A stretch of DNA of 64,000 bases, taken from the NCBI GenBank assembly GCA_013115125.1, contig JABANN010000079.1:1-64000 (forward strand), in the 5' to 3' direction. Shown here in pieces: positions 21,101-32,253 of this stretch. A program made the translations under genes and the position numbers. Each line of letters opens with the position of its first letter. Position 1 is the stretch's first letter. The stretch comes from Perkinsus olseni. Lineage: Eukaryota; Perkinsozoa; Perkinsida. The notes beneath the pieces are model-generated. The model did no database searches and was not told the origin of the DNA. It worked only from the letters and a program-made list of their open reading frames with translations.

Positions 21101-22292
21101 CGGGAATGTCGCCGTCTTGCAGGAGGGTTCCTCGCTGATGGGCTCATTGATAGCGTTAGAACCATCCGTTCAATTCAGAGTTCTCTCAGCGGTAGACTAC
21201 CCCTCTTACATCACTCCCAAACTTGAATTCTCAGATGCTTGGAAGTTGGCACTGGCTCTGGTGACTGGATTCTTTCTCGAGCCAAGAGAGATTGGTCGCA
21301 GCAATGGGTTGCCTCGGAGTTCAAGTTTGACAGGTAGTCGCCATTTCAAGGAGCCGAGTAAACATTTTTACGAGTGTTAACAGAGGCGCTGAGATTTGCG
21401 CTCGGCAGTCACCGACTAGCGCTATGCCCTGTGTCAGATGTGCGTCGATTCGGCAGAAGTGCTTACTAGAGGGACCTAGAAACGTGCACATAATCGGAGG
21501 GGACGCCCGAGAGTGTCTGCCAATGTACGATTCTCGCGCGCCACGAAATTAGTTCGACAAGTGCTGGAGTTGATTCAGGCTCCTGCCGTCCAGCTGCGTC
21601 TCGGAGGTACACATTAACTTCCCAGAGCCACCTGTATGGCATGATGCCTGTGCCAGGGAAGGTGAGTATATGCTCATTGCGGAGCACTTAAATTCTTGCT
21701 ATCTTGCCATTTCCTAACGCTTCGAGAACTGGCCAATCAGGTACTGGAGGAGATCATCTGCTCACTTGCGATTTCTTCGAAATTCTTCACGGATTATGCC
21801 GTGGATCGTGCGTGTTAAGGGTTGTCTCTGATAATGAGCAGTACCTCACCACTGTACGGTCGGAGATAGGGAAGCTTTTGGGTGAGCTTGCTGGGGCAGA
21901 GGCACTCCCAATCATCGGGATGCAACTACCTCATCCGAGGTCGCTATGATAACCTTTTGTCTGTTGAGGATTACGAGTCGCGGTTTTCGTGTTTGCTGTC
22001 GAATCTCTACCTCGCATTCGCTATCGCACTCTCGTTTTCGCTGGATTTGCGCGCCATTGTAGACATCCGCTGTTGAGGTCGTTCTCATCTCTTTCCATGG
22101 CGAGGCGTGTCCGCTTCTACTTTTTCTCGGCACAGCCGACCGGTTTCTCAGCTTTCCGATACCTCGGTGCGTGTATGTTTATCAGGCCTGTGGGACTCGG
22201 TGGAGCTGAGAGAGCTCACAGCTGATGATGAGTCGGAACCATCTTCCTACTTCGATCGGATGTGGAAGCGGGGGCATCGATCTTCCAGGTAA
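18151..22292 (+). CDS. PPR repeat protein with C-terminal TrmB-like methyltransferase domain
   Basis: PPR repeats bind organelle RNA; TrmB enzymes methylate guanine in tRNA using S-adenosylmethionine. PPR exons: IMSSIKKAGGRPDKHTYANI (near 18545-18610), TTMLKGYASEGMRSKAQGLL (18950-19010) and FLRGCLRHGWYEAAVSAYEK (19290-19350). Next come charged helical exons (20040-20160, 20170-20400). The TrmB part is clear after splicing: exon 21235-21332 gives CLEVGTGSGDWILSR and QWVASEFKFDR, then NVHIIGGDARECLP, a 54-nt intron, SEVHINFPEPPVWHD, LRVVSDNEQYL and finally SSYFDRMWKRGHR. The SAM-binding motif and an NFPEPP (NFPDPW in bacteria) motif are intact in outline. The start at 18151 (MKIRFGLIQKLASG) is a guess. 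The two parts could be two genes, but no stop-and-start signal was seen between them. Confidence 0.7.
18854..18940 (+). repeat. Family A-like intron (87 nt) in PPR gene
   Basis: GTAAGCCATTATAG ... core TCTCGCGTTCGAATTACTGG ... CTATTTCAG, followed by exon VPMTTMLKGY. Confidence 0.65.
21235..22292 (+). other. TrmB-like SAM methyltransferase domain
   Basis: SAM motif I EVGTGSGDW follows an acceptor at 21234. The N-F-P motif reads HINFPEPPVWHD at 21611-21645; usual TrmB has NFPDPW, so the tryptophan is shifted. The terminal SSYFDRMWKRGHR matches the family's C-terminal S-Y-F-x-R-x-W-x-R-G pattern. Frame then reaches TAA at 22290, though GTAAG there could also be a donor. Confidence 0.78.
21525..21578 (+). 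repeat. Family B intron (54 nt), antisense core, in TrmB-like domain
   Basis: GTACGATTCTCGCGCGCCAC ... GTTGATTCAG. Removal joins GGDARECLP-M to LLPSSCVSEVHINFPEPP in frame. Confidence 0.8.
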
Positions 22293-22915
22293 GAAGGGTC
22301 TCATGATATATTATAGCTGCCACTCGCTCGTGCGCTCTGCCGCTTCCATCGTCAATTATTGCGCTTTGGGTGTGGTAAACTTGGCCAATGGTGATTCATA
22401 GGTGGAACTCTGCTCCGATGATGGATGCCCTAACGTGAGGTTGAGCAATTCTTGATGATGAATATCTCGGTATGAGGCTGAGATTTCCACACCAGTGCGC
22501 ATCAGTAGAGCGTAGCCACGAGAGTACCATCCTCGTCTTGTACCTCTATGGCAAGCGCGGCGAGTGGATGGTCTTCACATCATTCTATAGTGGAGTACGT
22601 CATGGTCTGCGATTTTTTTGCCAGATATTTATTGACTGCACAGTGCTGTAAACTAGACTGAGGATGAACACCGGTGTTTACCAACCCGTCTGAAGAAGGC
22701 GAACGTTTCTACTCTAATAGATATGCTCAGTGTTGGTCAATACCACGGAGCACATGCTGGTACACTGCAATGTAGAAGGCCATGCGTCTCTGGGAGGCTT
22801 TCATTGACAGGAGAAAACCGCTTTCAGCGAGGCCTGGCGTTGAGAAACTGCAAGTGAGCAAGTCAGTGGTCATCGCATGCAGTACTTTGTAAGGCCCCTT
22901 GTATAATGCTCCAAT
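22293..22915. other. Intergenic, nothing clear
   Basis: No convincing exon is visible between the end of the methyltransferase domain and the syntaxin start. A motif GGCGTTGAGAAACTGCAAG at 22841-22859 resembles sequences elsewhere in the window (see findings). Confidence 0.5.
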
Positions 22916-25687
22916 GAAGGATCATATTGAACATCTGCGTGCTCAGTCTCTGCTGTTCGGAGCTACACCGCCGGAAAATTATGGAAGTGCCGGTGAGCAG
23001 AGTCAGCAGCAATCCGATGCTAATCCTTCGCCATCGTGGAGATACTTCGACCCCTCGTCGCACACTTGAAGGGGCTATCAATTCACTGCTAATGCCGGGC
23101 TTTGAAAATATCGAGTCATTTCCTGGCCTCTTGAGGTGTCGTTCGCTAGGCACGGTGACTGGAAGGTCGTCACAGCGAGCTCGCCGAGAGATGGAACACT
23201 TCCTCGAGAGAAAGGGTGGGCCAACGCTTGCATCGGTTGAATGTTGCTTATCGAGCTGCATCTCAGGGGACTTGTTGTCGAGTATGGAAGGCCTGCGTAA
23301 AGAGATTGGCTCGCTCGAGCGGTGCCGGGAGGCCTTAGCCACAACGACGACGCACGCCGGTGTCGAAAGTAGGCAGGGATTATGGAGATGAATAGCAGCC
23401 TCCGAGCTTGCACTACTCACCGAGTATGCGATGAGACCGACCACGTGTTGTCTCTAGAGCACATATCGTATGCTAACTGCTCAAAAACAGCTGGACACGC
23501 CGTATGGTTTCATTATCAGTCGGGGCTCCAGTAATGGTGGAGATACCGCTGTTGACGTTGGCACCATACGGGCACTGGCTATGTGTCGAGTTCATTGCTG
23601 CTTCAGGTGTGGTGGCTGCCTTTGAGGACGCCCGCTCCTACACCATGCGGCAGATTCACGAGTTTAAAGCGCAGGTAAAGGGTAGCCCCTTCCCTTTCGT
23701 GGGGAAATAGCGCAGTAGCGCTACGCTGATTACGAAGGTTTCATGAGATGTTGATGACGGCAATAGATACAACGAGAGTCGGATGCCACCGAGGAGCTAG
23801 CGCGAATACACTACCAGGAAAACAGCGTCGACCTGAGGGCAAGAAGAAGTGGATGCCTCATGCTCATGCATGAGCTGAGGAAATTGGTAGGTTCGCGGCG
23901 CCACCAGCTACGGTACACTAATAGCGTAGATGCAGAAAGCGGAAAGATACTCTCACGTTGCGTGAGTGGCTGTCATATACGTGAATTTGAACGTTCAGCT
24001 CATAGGCGATGAGTCATAGCTCATTTGAGGAGTGCGCTTTCCTCTTGCTGACGGTGAACCTCAGATGGGGCTGTTGTACGGTGAAGTTGAGGGGTTCAGA
24101 CATGACCTCAGGGAGCATAGGAAGAACCAACTGGCCATAGCGCTGCCACATGCTAGCGATGAGGAAGTAACGCTTAGCCAGTTGACACCGGAATGATGTT
24201 ATGCCGCTATACAGATTGAGGATGCTCTAGATAGAGGAGTAGGCCTCCAGCAAGTCCTGAACAAGAGGAGCTCGGCCGGGCGCGTTGAGAAATTGCAAGA
24301 TCTGCAAGATCAGTAAGATTCCGTGATGTGTTACAGTACCGGACATCTAAAGAGGGGAATTACGTGTGCAGAGTTAACTTTTTCCCTATGTCGAGTTTGG
24401 GCCTGAAATTTTAGCTACAGCCTCTCCTTATATAGTTCTATTGCATGCGATGGGTCCGCGACCGTTTTTCGCAAAATTTGTGAAACGGCTTTTTTACACA
24501 TGTCCCGCTTGGGATTCGAACCCGCGACCCACCCAAAATGTCTACAGTATTACACTGCGAATTGAGGCATATTATGCCTGGCATAAACAGCAGTTTTCAC
24601 ATGGCTAATGGCAGCAGCTGTATGGAAATACCACATATAAATCAACAAATGCTCATTTTCGATCTTTCGTGGAGATTTAAACTCTTACACCTTCCCCTCC
24701 CTGGGCCGTGCGTGACGTCATCTAACAATACCGGCAATGCTTTCTGGGGCGTGAGTGTCCTCTATTTCAAACCCAAACTCGACATAGGGAAAAGTTAACT
24801 CTGCACACGTAATTCCCCTCTTTAGATGTCCGGTACTGTATGCGTTGAGTGGAACTCTCATCCTCAGACGTTCTGATATCATGAAATTGGAGAGATCTGT
24901 TGCCGAGGTCCAGGAGATGATGTCGACTCTCGTGGTGAGTGACTTTCTGACACCTCTAGCTTTCTATCCTGTTCTTTACCTCAGCTGCTCATCGACCGTC
25001 AAGGCGGCCTCCTAGAAAACATCGAGTTCGACGTTGTCAACGCGAAATACACTGCAGGTGAGCCACGCTCGAGCCCACCGATGCTAACTAAACTGTGGCG
25101 CCGTGCTGATTCTTGAATAGTGGCAATTTCTGAAATCGCGGCAGAGCTCGGCGGAGTTTCTCACAATCACCGATCGCGATATGTATGATAATCCTTCCCC
25201 TCTACTGACACGGCATTGCCGCTACCTTTTATTCCGCCGACCCCTGTGGTGTTTCCCCTCTCGGTCCACTCCGAACAGAGCCTACAAAGGGTCGTCCACT
25301 GCCTGCCAGCGCGGCCCTATCCGGCGATAATTTTCTCATTATCGCTCAGTGGGGTTTAGATGAAACCGTTCCTCTGCATTCGATGGATCTTTCGTCGGTG
25401 CCTAGTCTCTGCCCGCCCGTTTAGCCCTTTAAGGCACCGTCGCTATCCCCGTCTTTCAGTGCTCATCATGCATTCAGTATTGTGTTGGCTTTTCAGATAA
25501 AACCTACCGCACCTTGGTTGACACCAGGCGGAATCAGCGCCGAGCACAGCTGTGGATGCTCGGATGCGGCTTTTGCTGCTTCATCATTATCGCTCTTATT
25601 GTAGGTCACGTCAGTCGCCGGAAAAAACAACGCAATTTCGCGCCTCAGGTCTTGCTTCTCGTGTTGCTATTTGGTCGACGCCTATGA
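22916..25687 (+). CDS. Syntaxin-type Qa-SNARE
   Basis: Qa-SNAREs on a target membrane zip with partner SNAREs to drive vesicle fusion. The first exon starts MKDHIEHLRAQSLLFG. A helical Habc-like exon reads DLLSSMEGLRKEIGSLERC near 23270-23320. A linker exon has KNQLAIALPHASDEEV (24125-24175). The SNARE motif is split by a 50-nt intron (24935-24984): MKLERSVAEVQEMMSTL at 24881-24934 and LLIDRQGGLLENIEFDVVNA from 24985 to 25057, with glutamine in the zero-layer position as expected for Qa. The membrane exon, 25497-25687, has WMLGCGFCCFIIIALIV. If read to TGA at 25685, about 25 residues follow the membrane span, which is long for a syntaxin; a donor in GTAGGT would remove them. Middle exons are unresolved. 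A MITE sits in the intron at 24332-24840. Confidence 0.8.
24332..24840. mobile_element. Tc1/mariner-like MITE, 509 bp, in syntaxin intron
   Basis: The ends are inverted copies about 70 bp long, beginning TACAGTACCGGACATCTAAA; one extra T in a T-run is the main difference. Counting the outer TA as target, the inverted repeat begins CAGTACCGG, the CAGT start and TA target being those of the Tc1/mariner group. No transposase is encoded; the 86-codon frame inside (24538-24798) has no family features. The inside also has a tRNA T-arm-like core (24500-24522, GGGATTCGAACCCGCGACCC). Confidence 0.85.
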
Positions 25688-25770
25688 CTCCACGTCCATG
25701 GCCGGTGCACCTCCCAAAGGCTTGTGTTGGTGACGAGCCGTGTCTCAATCGCTCAGCCTTACTGTCCTAT

Positions 25771-28653
25771 GCCACCGCCACCAGCCGAGAAGAAGTCTAC
25801 GCTCAGCCTCACAAGGGAGCGGCTACTAGCGAAATTCGGGAAGTCCAAAGAAAGCGTCATCGGTAGGCGTAGAACCAATGTCGTTGAGAAATCTCAAGAT
25901 CATTCAAGATTTTCTAGAGTGCATAGCCACTGTTTGAGGCTGCGGTTTGCTCATACGGACGCACAAGGGTCTACTCGTCGCTCCTAAGCTGTTGATTGAT
26001 CGAAGGGTTCCTCTCCGGACGTGCTGAGCACTCTTCGGGAGACTTGTCACCATGACGGGAGGCGGGAGAATTGAAATGACAATGTCATGGTTATTGGGGG
26101 GACCTGTATGTCAGACCCCGTTCTTAAGTCTTACAACGGCAGAGCGATCGACCTGACCGAGTATCGTAAAGTGAGCCCACCTCACGCTACTTCAACATAG
26201 CAGCAATGGCAATATCTTCAGATAGAAAACTTGGTGGCCAACACCATAAGGGATGCTCGAAGGAAGGGCGGCAGAAATGCAATCGAGGATGCCACTGCAG
26301 CTGCTAGTAGGGCTGAATGCCTAGATTTATGTATGAAGTTTGCCATTTTGCAGGGGCAGCAGTGTCGGACGTGAGTTCTCGTAACGATCCTCGGCTGAAG
26401 CCAGTAGTGGAGCTTCCAAAGCAGCGTCCATTCCACCTTCAGAAAATGCAGGTGAGCGGCAGCGGCGGCGACGCGATGCGATGCGGCTCAGTCCGCGTAG
26501 CCATGCTCCTTTCCTTTCTGACGTTACATCATGTAACGCCGGAAAGGAAAGGTAACTTACACGGATCAACCCTTCTTCTCTGATGTTGCCATCCAGGCGG
26601 CCAGTGCTGGCAAGACCATGAACGCAGCAGGGCAGTACGACCTCATCGTCCAATACGACTCCTACATGCATGCAGTGGAGGAGAAGGACCGATTGCAGAG
26701 CGAGAAGCAGAAGAAAGAAGTAGGCAGATGGGCGCTTTCGGTCATGCATCTATCGGGTCCAGTCTGTCTAGGCTAACATCGATATTTCTTTATGTTGTTT
26801 CCACTGCTCTCTGGTGACGCAGGGCACACTCTTCGCATTTGGCGCGACTGTTACACAGCCCAAGAACACGCACGGCCTTTCATCTGCTCTCAGGAGTACA
26901 GGAAGGCCCTTGACAGTCAAATGATGGCGAAACGTGCGGGCATGGCAAATGAAGCGCAGAAGAGAGAGGAGGAGAGGCTTGCTATGGTAGCTAAGTGATT
27001 TAGTGGCGCGCGACCAAATTGTTTTCAGTTGGGAGCGAAAGAGGAATTCAAGCGAGACAGTGAAAGACGGGCCACGAGGATGAAACAGAAGAAACTAGCT
27101 ATGATACAGGAAGCTGATGAGGTGCAGCTTGGGGGCATTTGATACCGTAACATTGGGAAATCAGGCTCAACGATCAATACAGCGGAGGCGAAGAAGGGAA
27201 ATGGCGGAGCGTGAAGCAGAACGACAGGAAAGTTTGCAGAGAGTGAGTGAGGCTGGTGGTCCGGGCATGATCCTCAAGAGACGAGCTCGGACATGTGAAC
27301 GGCACCGCTGCGAGTGTGATGGTGTTTTGCTGTCAAAATTTGCTGGTGTCATTTGCTGAGTGGCCGCCCCCGCTCCACTGAGCCCTCGCTAGAAGCCTTA
27401 TCTCGGGGGTCCTTGGGAGCTTGAAACCAACCCGTCCGGAGAGGGTCATGAATTTTCCGCAAACAGATGCAACGAGAGACAGCAGAGGCGGCGATGGAGG
27501 AGAGGAAAAGAAAGGCGGCGAATGATAAAAGGCTGAACGAGATCAACGAAAACATCAAAGGTGAACTCCGTCGCGCGCCACGAAATACCCGTGTTTGATA
27601 GATGCAATAGAGAGGAAGCGAAGGGCTCGACAAGAAGAGGCGGAGCTGGCGGAGATTCTAGCGAAGCAGCAGGCAGGAACACAACCTCACTCTCCTACTA
27701 GGGGCTCCCATCTCGCCCTTCCGCAGATAGCGGCGGCAGAGGCGAACGAGAAAGCCAAAGCTGATGCGCTTGAACGATTAAGCAACCGAATCAAGCAGAT
27801 TGCTCAGACTATCGGGAAGAGCGTCGGCGATGAGAACAAGGTAGGCCATGAGTTGTTCGGCTTTGAGCTTGGAGCTCCGCCATTTCCACCGCAAGTTTTA
27901 TCGGTCAGAGACGGGAAGAGGAGGAAGATCGCCGATTACAGGCTCATCTGCACGCCGCTGAGCTCGCCTCTCGGAAGGTGGGTGGTCGGTATGTGAACCA
28001 GAAACTGTATTGTGCATTCTGTCAGGCTGAGGCGGATAAACGCGCTCGCCAGGAGAAAGCAAAGAGAGATATGCTGGACATGCTCTCACAGCAGGTGGAG
28101 TCGTGAATTCGTCCGTGGTGCGCTATCCGTACGCGACAGGTGCAAGAGAAAATGCAGCTGAGGAGGTTCGAGGATACTGTGAACAAACGGCAGGTTAGAA
28201 TATACCACACTTCGCAGACATCATGGTCGCTCTCAAGGGAGAAGAATACCGCAAGATGGCAATCGCTGCGTTAGAAGATGAGGTGGAGGAACACCGTCAA
28301 AGACGACGTAGGAGAGCCGATATGGACAAAGAACTCGTAGGCGCCCATCGAGATACGAGCTGCTAGCGGATAGCATCTGTCATCAGGAGAAGCAAATCTG
28401 CTTCACTAATTTGACAACAGAAGAAGACAGGATGGAGGTTGACCTGCAGCGACGGGAGCTCGAACTGAACCAACCCCTCTTTCGGTGCTCCCTGGCGAAT
28501 CTTCACTTGCCTCAGCCGCTATTGAGCCATCATCATCTCAGACGTCCAGTGTCGATAATCTCACGTGCCGTTTTCAGGCGAATGGCTGCCCAGCGCTATA
28601 AAGAAAAGGAGTGTGCAAAGCTCCTCTTGTCGCAAAAAGCTGACTCGACATGA
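25771..28653 (+). CDS. TPH-like coiled-coil protein, probably flagellar/ciliary
   Basis: Exon 1 starts MPPPPAEKKSTLSLTRERLL (25771-25864). Later exons are almost pure charged helix: ENLVANTIRDARRKGGRN, EYRKALDSQMMAKRAGM, EEFKRDSERRATRMKQKK, AAMEERKRKAANDKRLNEI, then after a 41-nt intron AIERKRRARQEEAELAEIL, ADKRARQEKAKRDMLDML, EEYRKMAIAALEDEVEEH and DRMEVDLQRRELELNQPLF. The end reads MAAQRYKEKECAKLLLSQ with TGA at 28651. EYRKAL-type starts and an LxLNQPL end are typical of trichohyalin/plectin-homology (TPH) proteins such as CFAP45, CFAP53 and MNS1, inner parts of ciliary microtubules. Which member it is cannot be told. The 3' end is duplicated downstream (31119-31930). Confidence 0.7.
26508..26552. 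repeat. Intron hairpin, 22-bp arms, 1-nt loop
   Basis: CCTTTCCTTTCTGACGTTAC plus AT pairs with the following 22 bases around one C, with two mismatches. It lies in an intron of the coiled-coil gene that starts GTGAGCGG at about 26451. Confidence 0.85.
27561..27601 (+). repeat. Family B intron (41 nt), antisense core, in coiled-coil gene
   Basis: GTGAACTCCGTCGCGCGCCA ... GTTTGATAG. Removal joins EINENIK-D to AIERKRRARQ in frame. Confidence 0.88.
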
Positions 28654-30725
28654 GAGTGATGACTGCGGACTGTTAGATGTTGACAATTACTGCGAGAGGG
28701 TGTTGCGTTCTTAGTGGGACTACATCCAAAAGTACTCCGAACCCATCGGCCGCTGCAGACTGAGCTGTCGAAGCGCCTGGCTTACGAGTGTGCCATGCAT
28801 TGCTATTGTTCAAGACGCAACAAGGACAAAACTTGACAACTCTCAACAGCATGAGTAGATCGACACCGCTCCATTGCCCCGCTTCAACTGCATGAGGAAA
28901 AAGGCATCTTGATCAGCTCATTAGAAGGAGAATGACCTCCCGGGAGTGATCGATAACTACGATCCCTCGTAGTCCAAGACGCCCACGACTCGTAGGCTAG
29001 GGATCGTCCCAACCCTCGAGTTACGAAGTGATGGTTGTTATTTCGTTCTCTTAACAACTCTGTCTGACTCGGACTGATCTTGTGAGCGTTTCTTTCCTCG
29101 GCTTGTGCTGGCCCCGAACTCACTGGGTTGGTTTGGAACGGCCGTCACTCTCGCGGAATCAACAGTGAGAGGGGTATGCTCAAGCCGGACTCTCAATTCT
29201 GGCTTGGCCGGATCGGACTCCTCCGTGCCGAGTAGCAGTTCGAAGTGGCCGCCATCCATCCCGAATCTATGCAGTCTGATGGATCCGAGAGTGAGGTTGT
29301 TGATACCGAATGCCCGGCCGGCTGCAGTGAGGGAGGCCTCGACTTCGGCCTGGTCCGCGGGGTCTGCAAGACCGGCGCAGATGTAGCAGTCAGCATCGTC
29401 ACAACCTTTCTTAAATAGCGGCATCATAGGGAGGGCGAGGACGTTGGATGGGGGATTGTTCTCGGTGGCATTGACGAACTGGAAGTACGTCGTAGGTGCA
29501 CCGGTTGGACTCAATGCCGAAGAGGCCAAGTTCAACTCAACGAGTTGCCGACCTGCCTCGTCCGTTTGCAGGGTTAGACACACTAAGTATAATTTTCCTG
29601 TGTCCTCGGCGTTCACCAAGGACCCGACTGGCAGCTCCCCCACGTCAGCGAGCGGAAGAGGCTCGAAGGGTGCTCTTGGAGGTAGTTGAATCATTCCGAA
29701 GCCTGGGCCTCCTATCTTAGAAGGCGATGACGCCTCGGCGCTGCTAGTGGCAGTTTAGAGGACCGTAGTGATAGCTGTGTCTCCGCGGCCTCTTGCTTGG
29801 GAGGTACTCGTCGGATTCGGTTCAAAGTTTCGCTCCTCCACTCTCTCTAGCAACAACGGATGTATGAAGGTGTACCGAGAGGCTCGAGCGCTGCCACCGA
29901 CGAATATGTAAGCGTTCCCAGCTACGAAGCAGAGCTTGATTTGCCAAGAATTGCTCATCCTCACAGGACCAGGGATTGAGAAAATATCGAAGATTTTGAG
30001 GAGTTCTCTCTTAGCCTGCTCACAAAGGTGAAGTGGCCTGTAACACTGATCGGTCCTTCTCACATCGTTGGGACTCAAGACAACCTTCAGGACGCCTGAG
30101 CTATAGTACCGATCCCATTTGATGCTGTTGATGCGAATAACCTTCCATTCTCCACTTGCCGTCTCACCAATGAACTCCATCGTGCTGAAGGGGACATCCT
30201 CCCGGGAGCCTCCCATGCGTATATCCATGGCAATTCCCTGAAGGGTACCGATGGGATGGGCTGGGTCCACCAGACCTTCATAGTGACCAGCTTCGATGCT
30301 CGGAGGAGAGGCACCCGCCAGATCCACGAGAGCGAGTAGGAGGAGGGGGACGGCAGAATGATTGGGACGAGTGGTTGGCATTGCGAATGGACACCGGTAT
30401 ACGGAAAAGCCGACCGATGCAGAAGCACTCGAGCGTTGAACAAAGGGAGCGTTAACAAAGGCAATAGTGTTAGTGGGTCGGCAGAGTAATATCCACCAGG
30501 CGCAGAAAGCCAACAACGGCTAGGGGTGTGAGCAGAGCTTCCGTGATGACTGGAAAGTTTCCTCTCGCTTGGAGTGGCTCGAAGTCTCTTTACGTGCAGC
30601 TTACAGGAAAGGATTCCCTTCAAGGGAAACCATACTAGTAGAATCGCGCGACTGACGATGACGGTGCTCAGGCAGGCAATGGGAAGTCTTCGACGGATCT
30701 CAGGATGCACCGATGATACCACGGT
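28284..30725. repeat. Duplicated segment, copy A
   Basis: From GGAGGAACACCGTCAAAG to about 30725 the sequence is found again at 31119-34370 in the same order and orientation. It contains the last exons of the coiled-coil gene and the whole secreted-protein gene plus its upstream region (GGCAGGCAATGGGAAGTC at 30674 and 34300). Copy A is nearer the intact coiled-coil gene, so A's left part is the source. Confidence 0.85.
29038..30381 (-). CDS. Secreted protein of unknown family, copy A, with an in-frame stop
   Basis: The likely start is MPTTRPNHSAVPLLLLALVD at 30381, with a signal peptide ending near LAGASPPS. The frame then runs through GHYEGLVDP...HPIGTLQGIAMD, NSWQIKLCFVAGNAYIFVGG and HPLLLERVEER to TAA at 29755-29757. 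The same frame stays open again from there to 29038, through NAEDTGKLYLVCLTLQTDE and HFELLLGTEESDP, to a basic tail (RGKKRSQDQSE). At the TAA, copy B has TCA, so a single substitution splits a roughly 440-residue frame. It may be a pseudogene, two adjacent frames, or spliced around the stop. No known family is recognised. Confidence 0.6.
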
Positions 30726-31118
30726 ACCGTTTACCTCATGGGGGATACTCTCTCACCATTGCTATGACAGTCAGAAGTCTATTCGGCGAGTGAAGCCACC
30801 ATTCACGCTCTTGAGGATAACACATTAGCGAGTTGAGACAGCAAATTGGCAGTGGGGTCGAAACAAGGACATGAAGTTGGCGAATGAAGAAGTCATTTTA
30901 GTGGCGGGCCTCGAATGAAGAGTTCTTGATCGCGAATGAGGTCCTCAATTTCATGATTGAGGAAGTCAACTTCGCCGATGAAGACCTCAATTTCGGGCAT
31001 CAACTTTCACCTGGAATCCTTGAATATATAACTTCACACGATCTTTCCACGCGAGACAACCACGCAGGGGAGCACCACCCTACTCGAGACTTCGAAGCCT
31101 GTAGAGCTGTTTACACCG
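30726..31118. other. Spacer between duplicated segments
   Basis: No gene. A motif GAYGAAGACCTCAATTT or its variants recurs at about 30940-30995 (GAGGTCCTCAATTTCATG, GAAGACCTCAATTTCGG). Confidence 0.4.
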
Positions 31119-31930
31119 GAGGAACACCGTCAAAGGCGACGTAGGAGAGCCGATATGGACAAAGAACTCGTAGGCGTCCATCGAGATACGAGCTGCTAGC
31201 GGACTCGGGCATCAATAGAGGCAAATCTGCTACTATTTTGGCAACTGAAGAAGACAGGATGGAAGTTGGAATGCAGCGACGAGAGCTCGAACTGAACCAG
31301 CCTCTGTTTCGGTGCTCTTGGACGAACCTTCGTTTGTCTTAGCACTGCTAAGTTAGCAGCTTTTGGGCCATCATAACTTCGATCGTCCAGTGTCGATGAT
31401 CTCGCATCGTCCTATTTTCAGGCAAATGGCTGCCCAGCGCTATAATACAGCTCATTGCCTTCGCGTGCCAAACCTCGACTCGAACACAAGACACCACAGG
31501 ATTGGGCTACCATCTTGACTCAGCGGCTCGATTAAGCAGATATACAGCAATATCCATATACAACCGCCGACCAAGCACGACAGGGCACTATGCCGATATA
31601 CAACAATGAACCGGACGCTGAACCTGCCCCGTACAAAGAAAGAAAAAAAATCGGTGCTGGGCACACTCGCCACAGTAACTGGTCTGAGCGTCACAGCATG
31701 CGTGGAACTAGTGCGCAGGGCGCGCACAAGAGTCCTGTAATGTGCCGCTAACTGAGACCGACAGAGTTGTGTGACAAACACAAAATAGGGGACGAGCAAG
31801 GTGAGGTAACGACTCCTGCTCGAACTGTACCTCCAAGCACACGTTCTTTCCAAGTGAAAGGAGTGTACAAGGCCTCTCTCATCGCTCGAAGTTGAATCGA
31901 CATGGGAGCGATGACCGTGGACTGTTAGTT
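31119..31930 (+). pseudogene. 3' fragment of the coiled-coil gene
   Basis: Matches the last exons of the 25771-28653 gene: GGAGGAACACCGTCAAAGGC, ELELNQPLF equivalent near 31280-31310, and GGCAAATGGCTGCCCAGCGC near 31420. The final exon is broken after GCTATAA by about 410 bp of unrelated sequence and resumes at AAGGAGTGTACAAG (31858). No 5' part is present, so this is a dead copy. Confidence 0.8.
31446..31857. other. About 410-bp insertion in the duplicated 3' fragment
   Basis: Present in copy B and absent from copy A between GCTATAA and AAGGAGTG. It has a 133-codon minus frame (31853-31452) with hydrophobic stretches but no family match I recognise. No terminal inverted repeat or target duplication was found, so its nature is open. 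Confidence 0.5.
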
Positions 31931-32253
31931 GTTGGCTGGAGGGTTTTGCGTTCTCAACTCCTAGCCTTCACCGAATCCATCCGGCGCCGCAGCCTGAGCT
32001 GTCAAAGCGGCTGGCTTACGTAAACGCAACAAGGACAAAATTTGACAACTCTCAACAGCATGAGCATAGAGCTGGATCGACCCCGCTCCATTTTCATGCT
32101 TCAACTGTAAGAGGAGGAAGACATTTTTACTCGGGCGTTATATGATTGAATAAAATGAACTCACTAGAAGTTGGATGAAAACATCCCAGGCGTGATCGGT
32201 AGCTATGATCCCTCGTGGGTGTCTTGGGTAGGAATCCATCCCTATGATGATTG

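Noticed and set aside
21525-21552. A 28-nt intron ending right after the family B core
   Set aside because: It keeps an open frame, but using the next acceptor (54 nt, to 21578) gives the SEVHINFPEPP motif of TrmB in frame, which is far more convincing.
24538-24798. 86-codon frame inside the MITE as a transposase
   Set aside because: Too short, no catalytic DDE or helix-turn-helix pattern.
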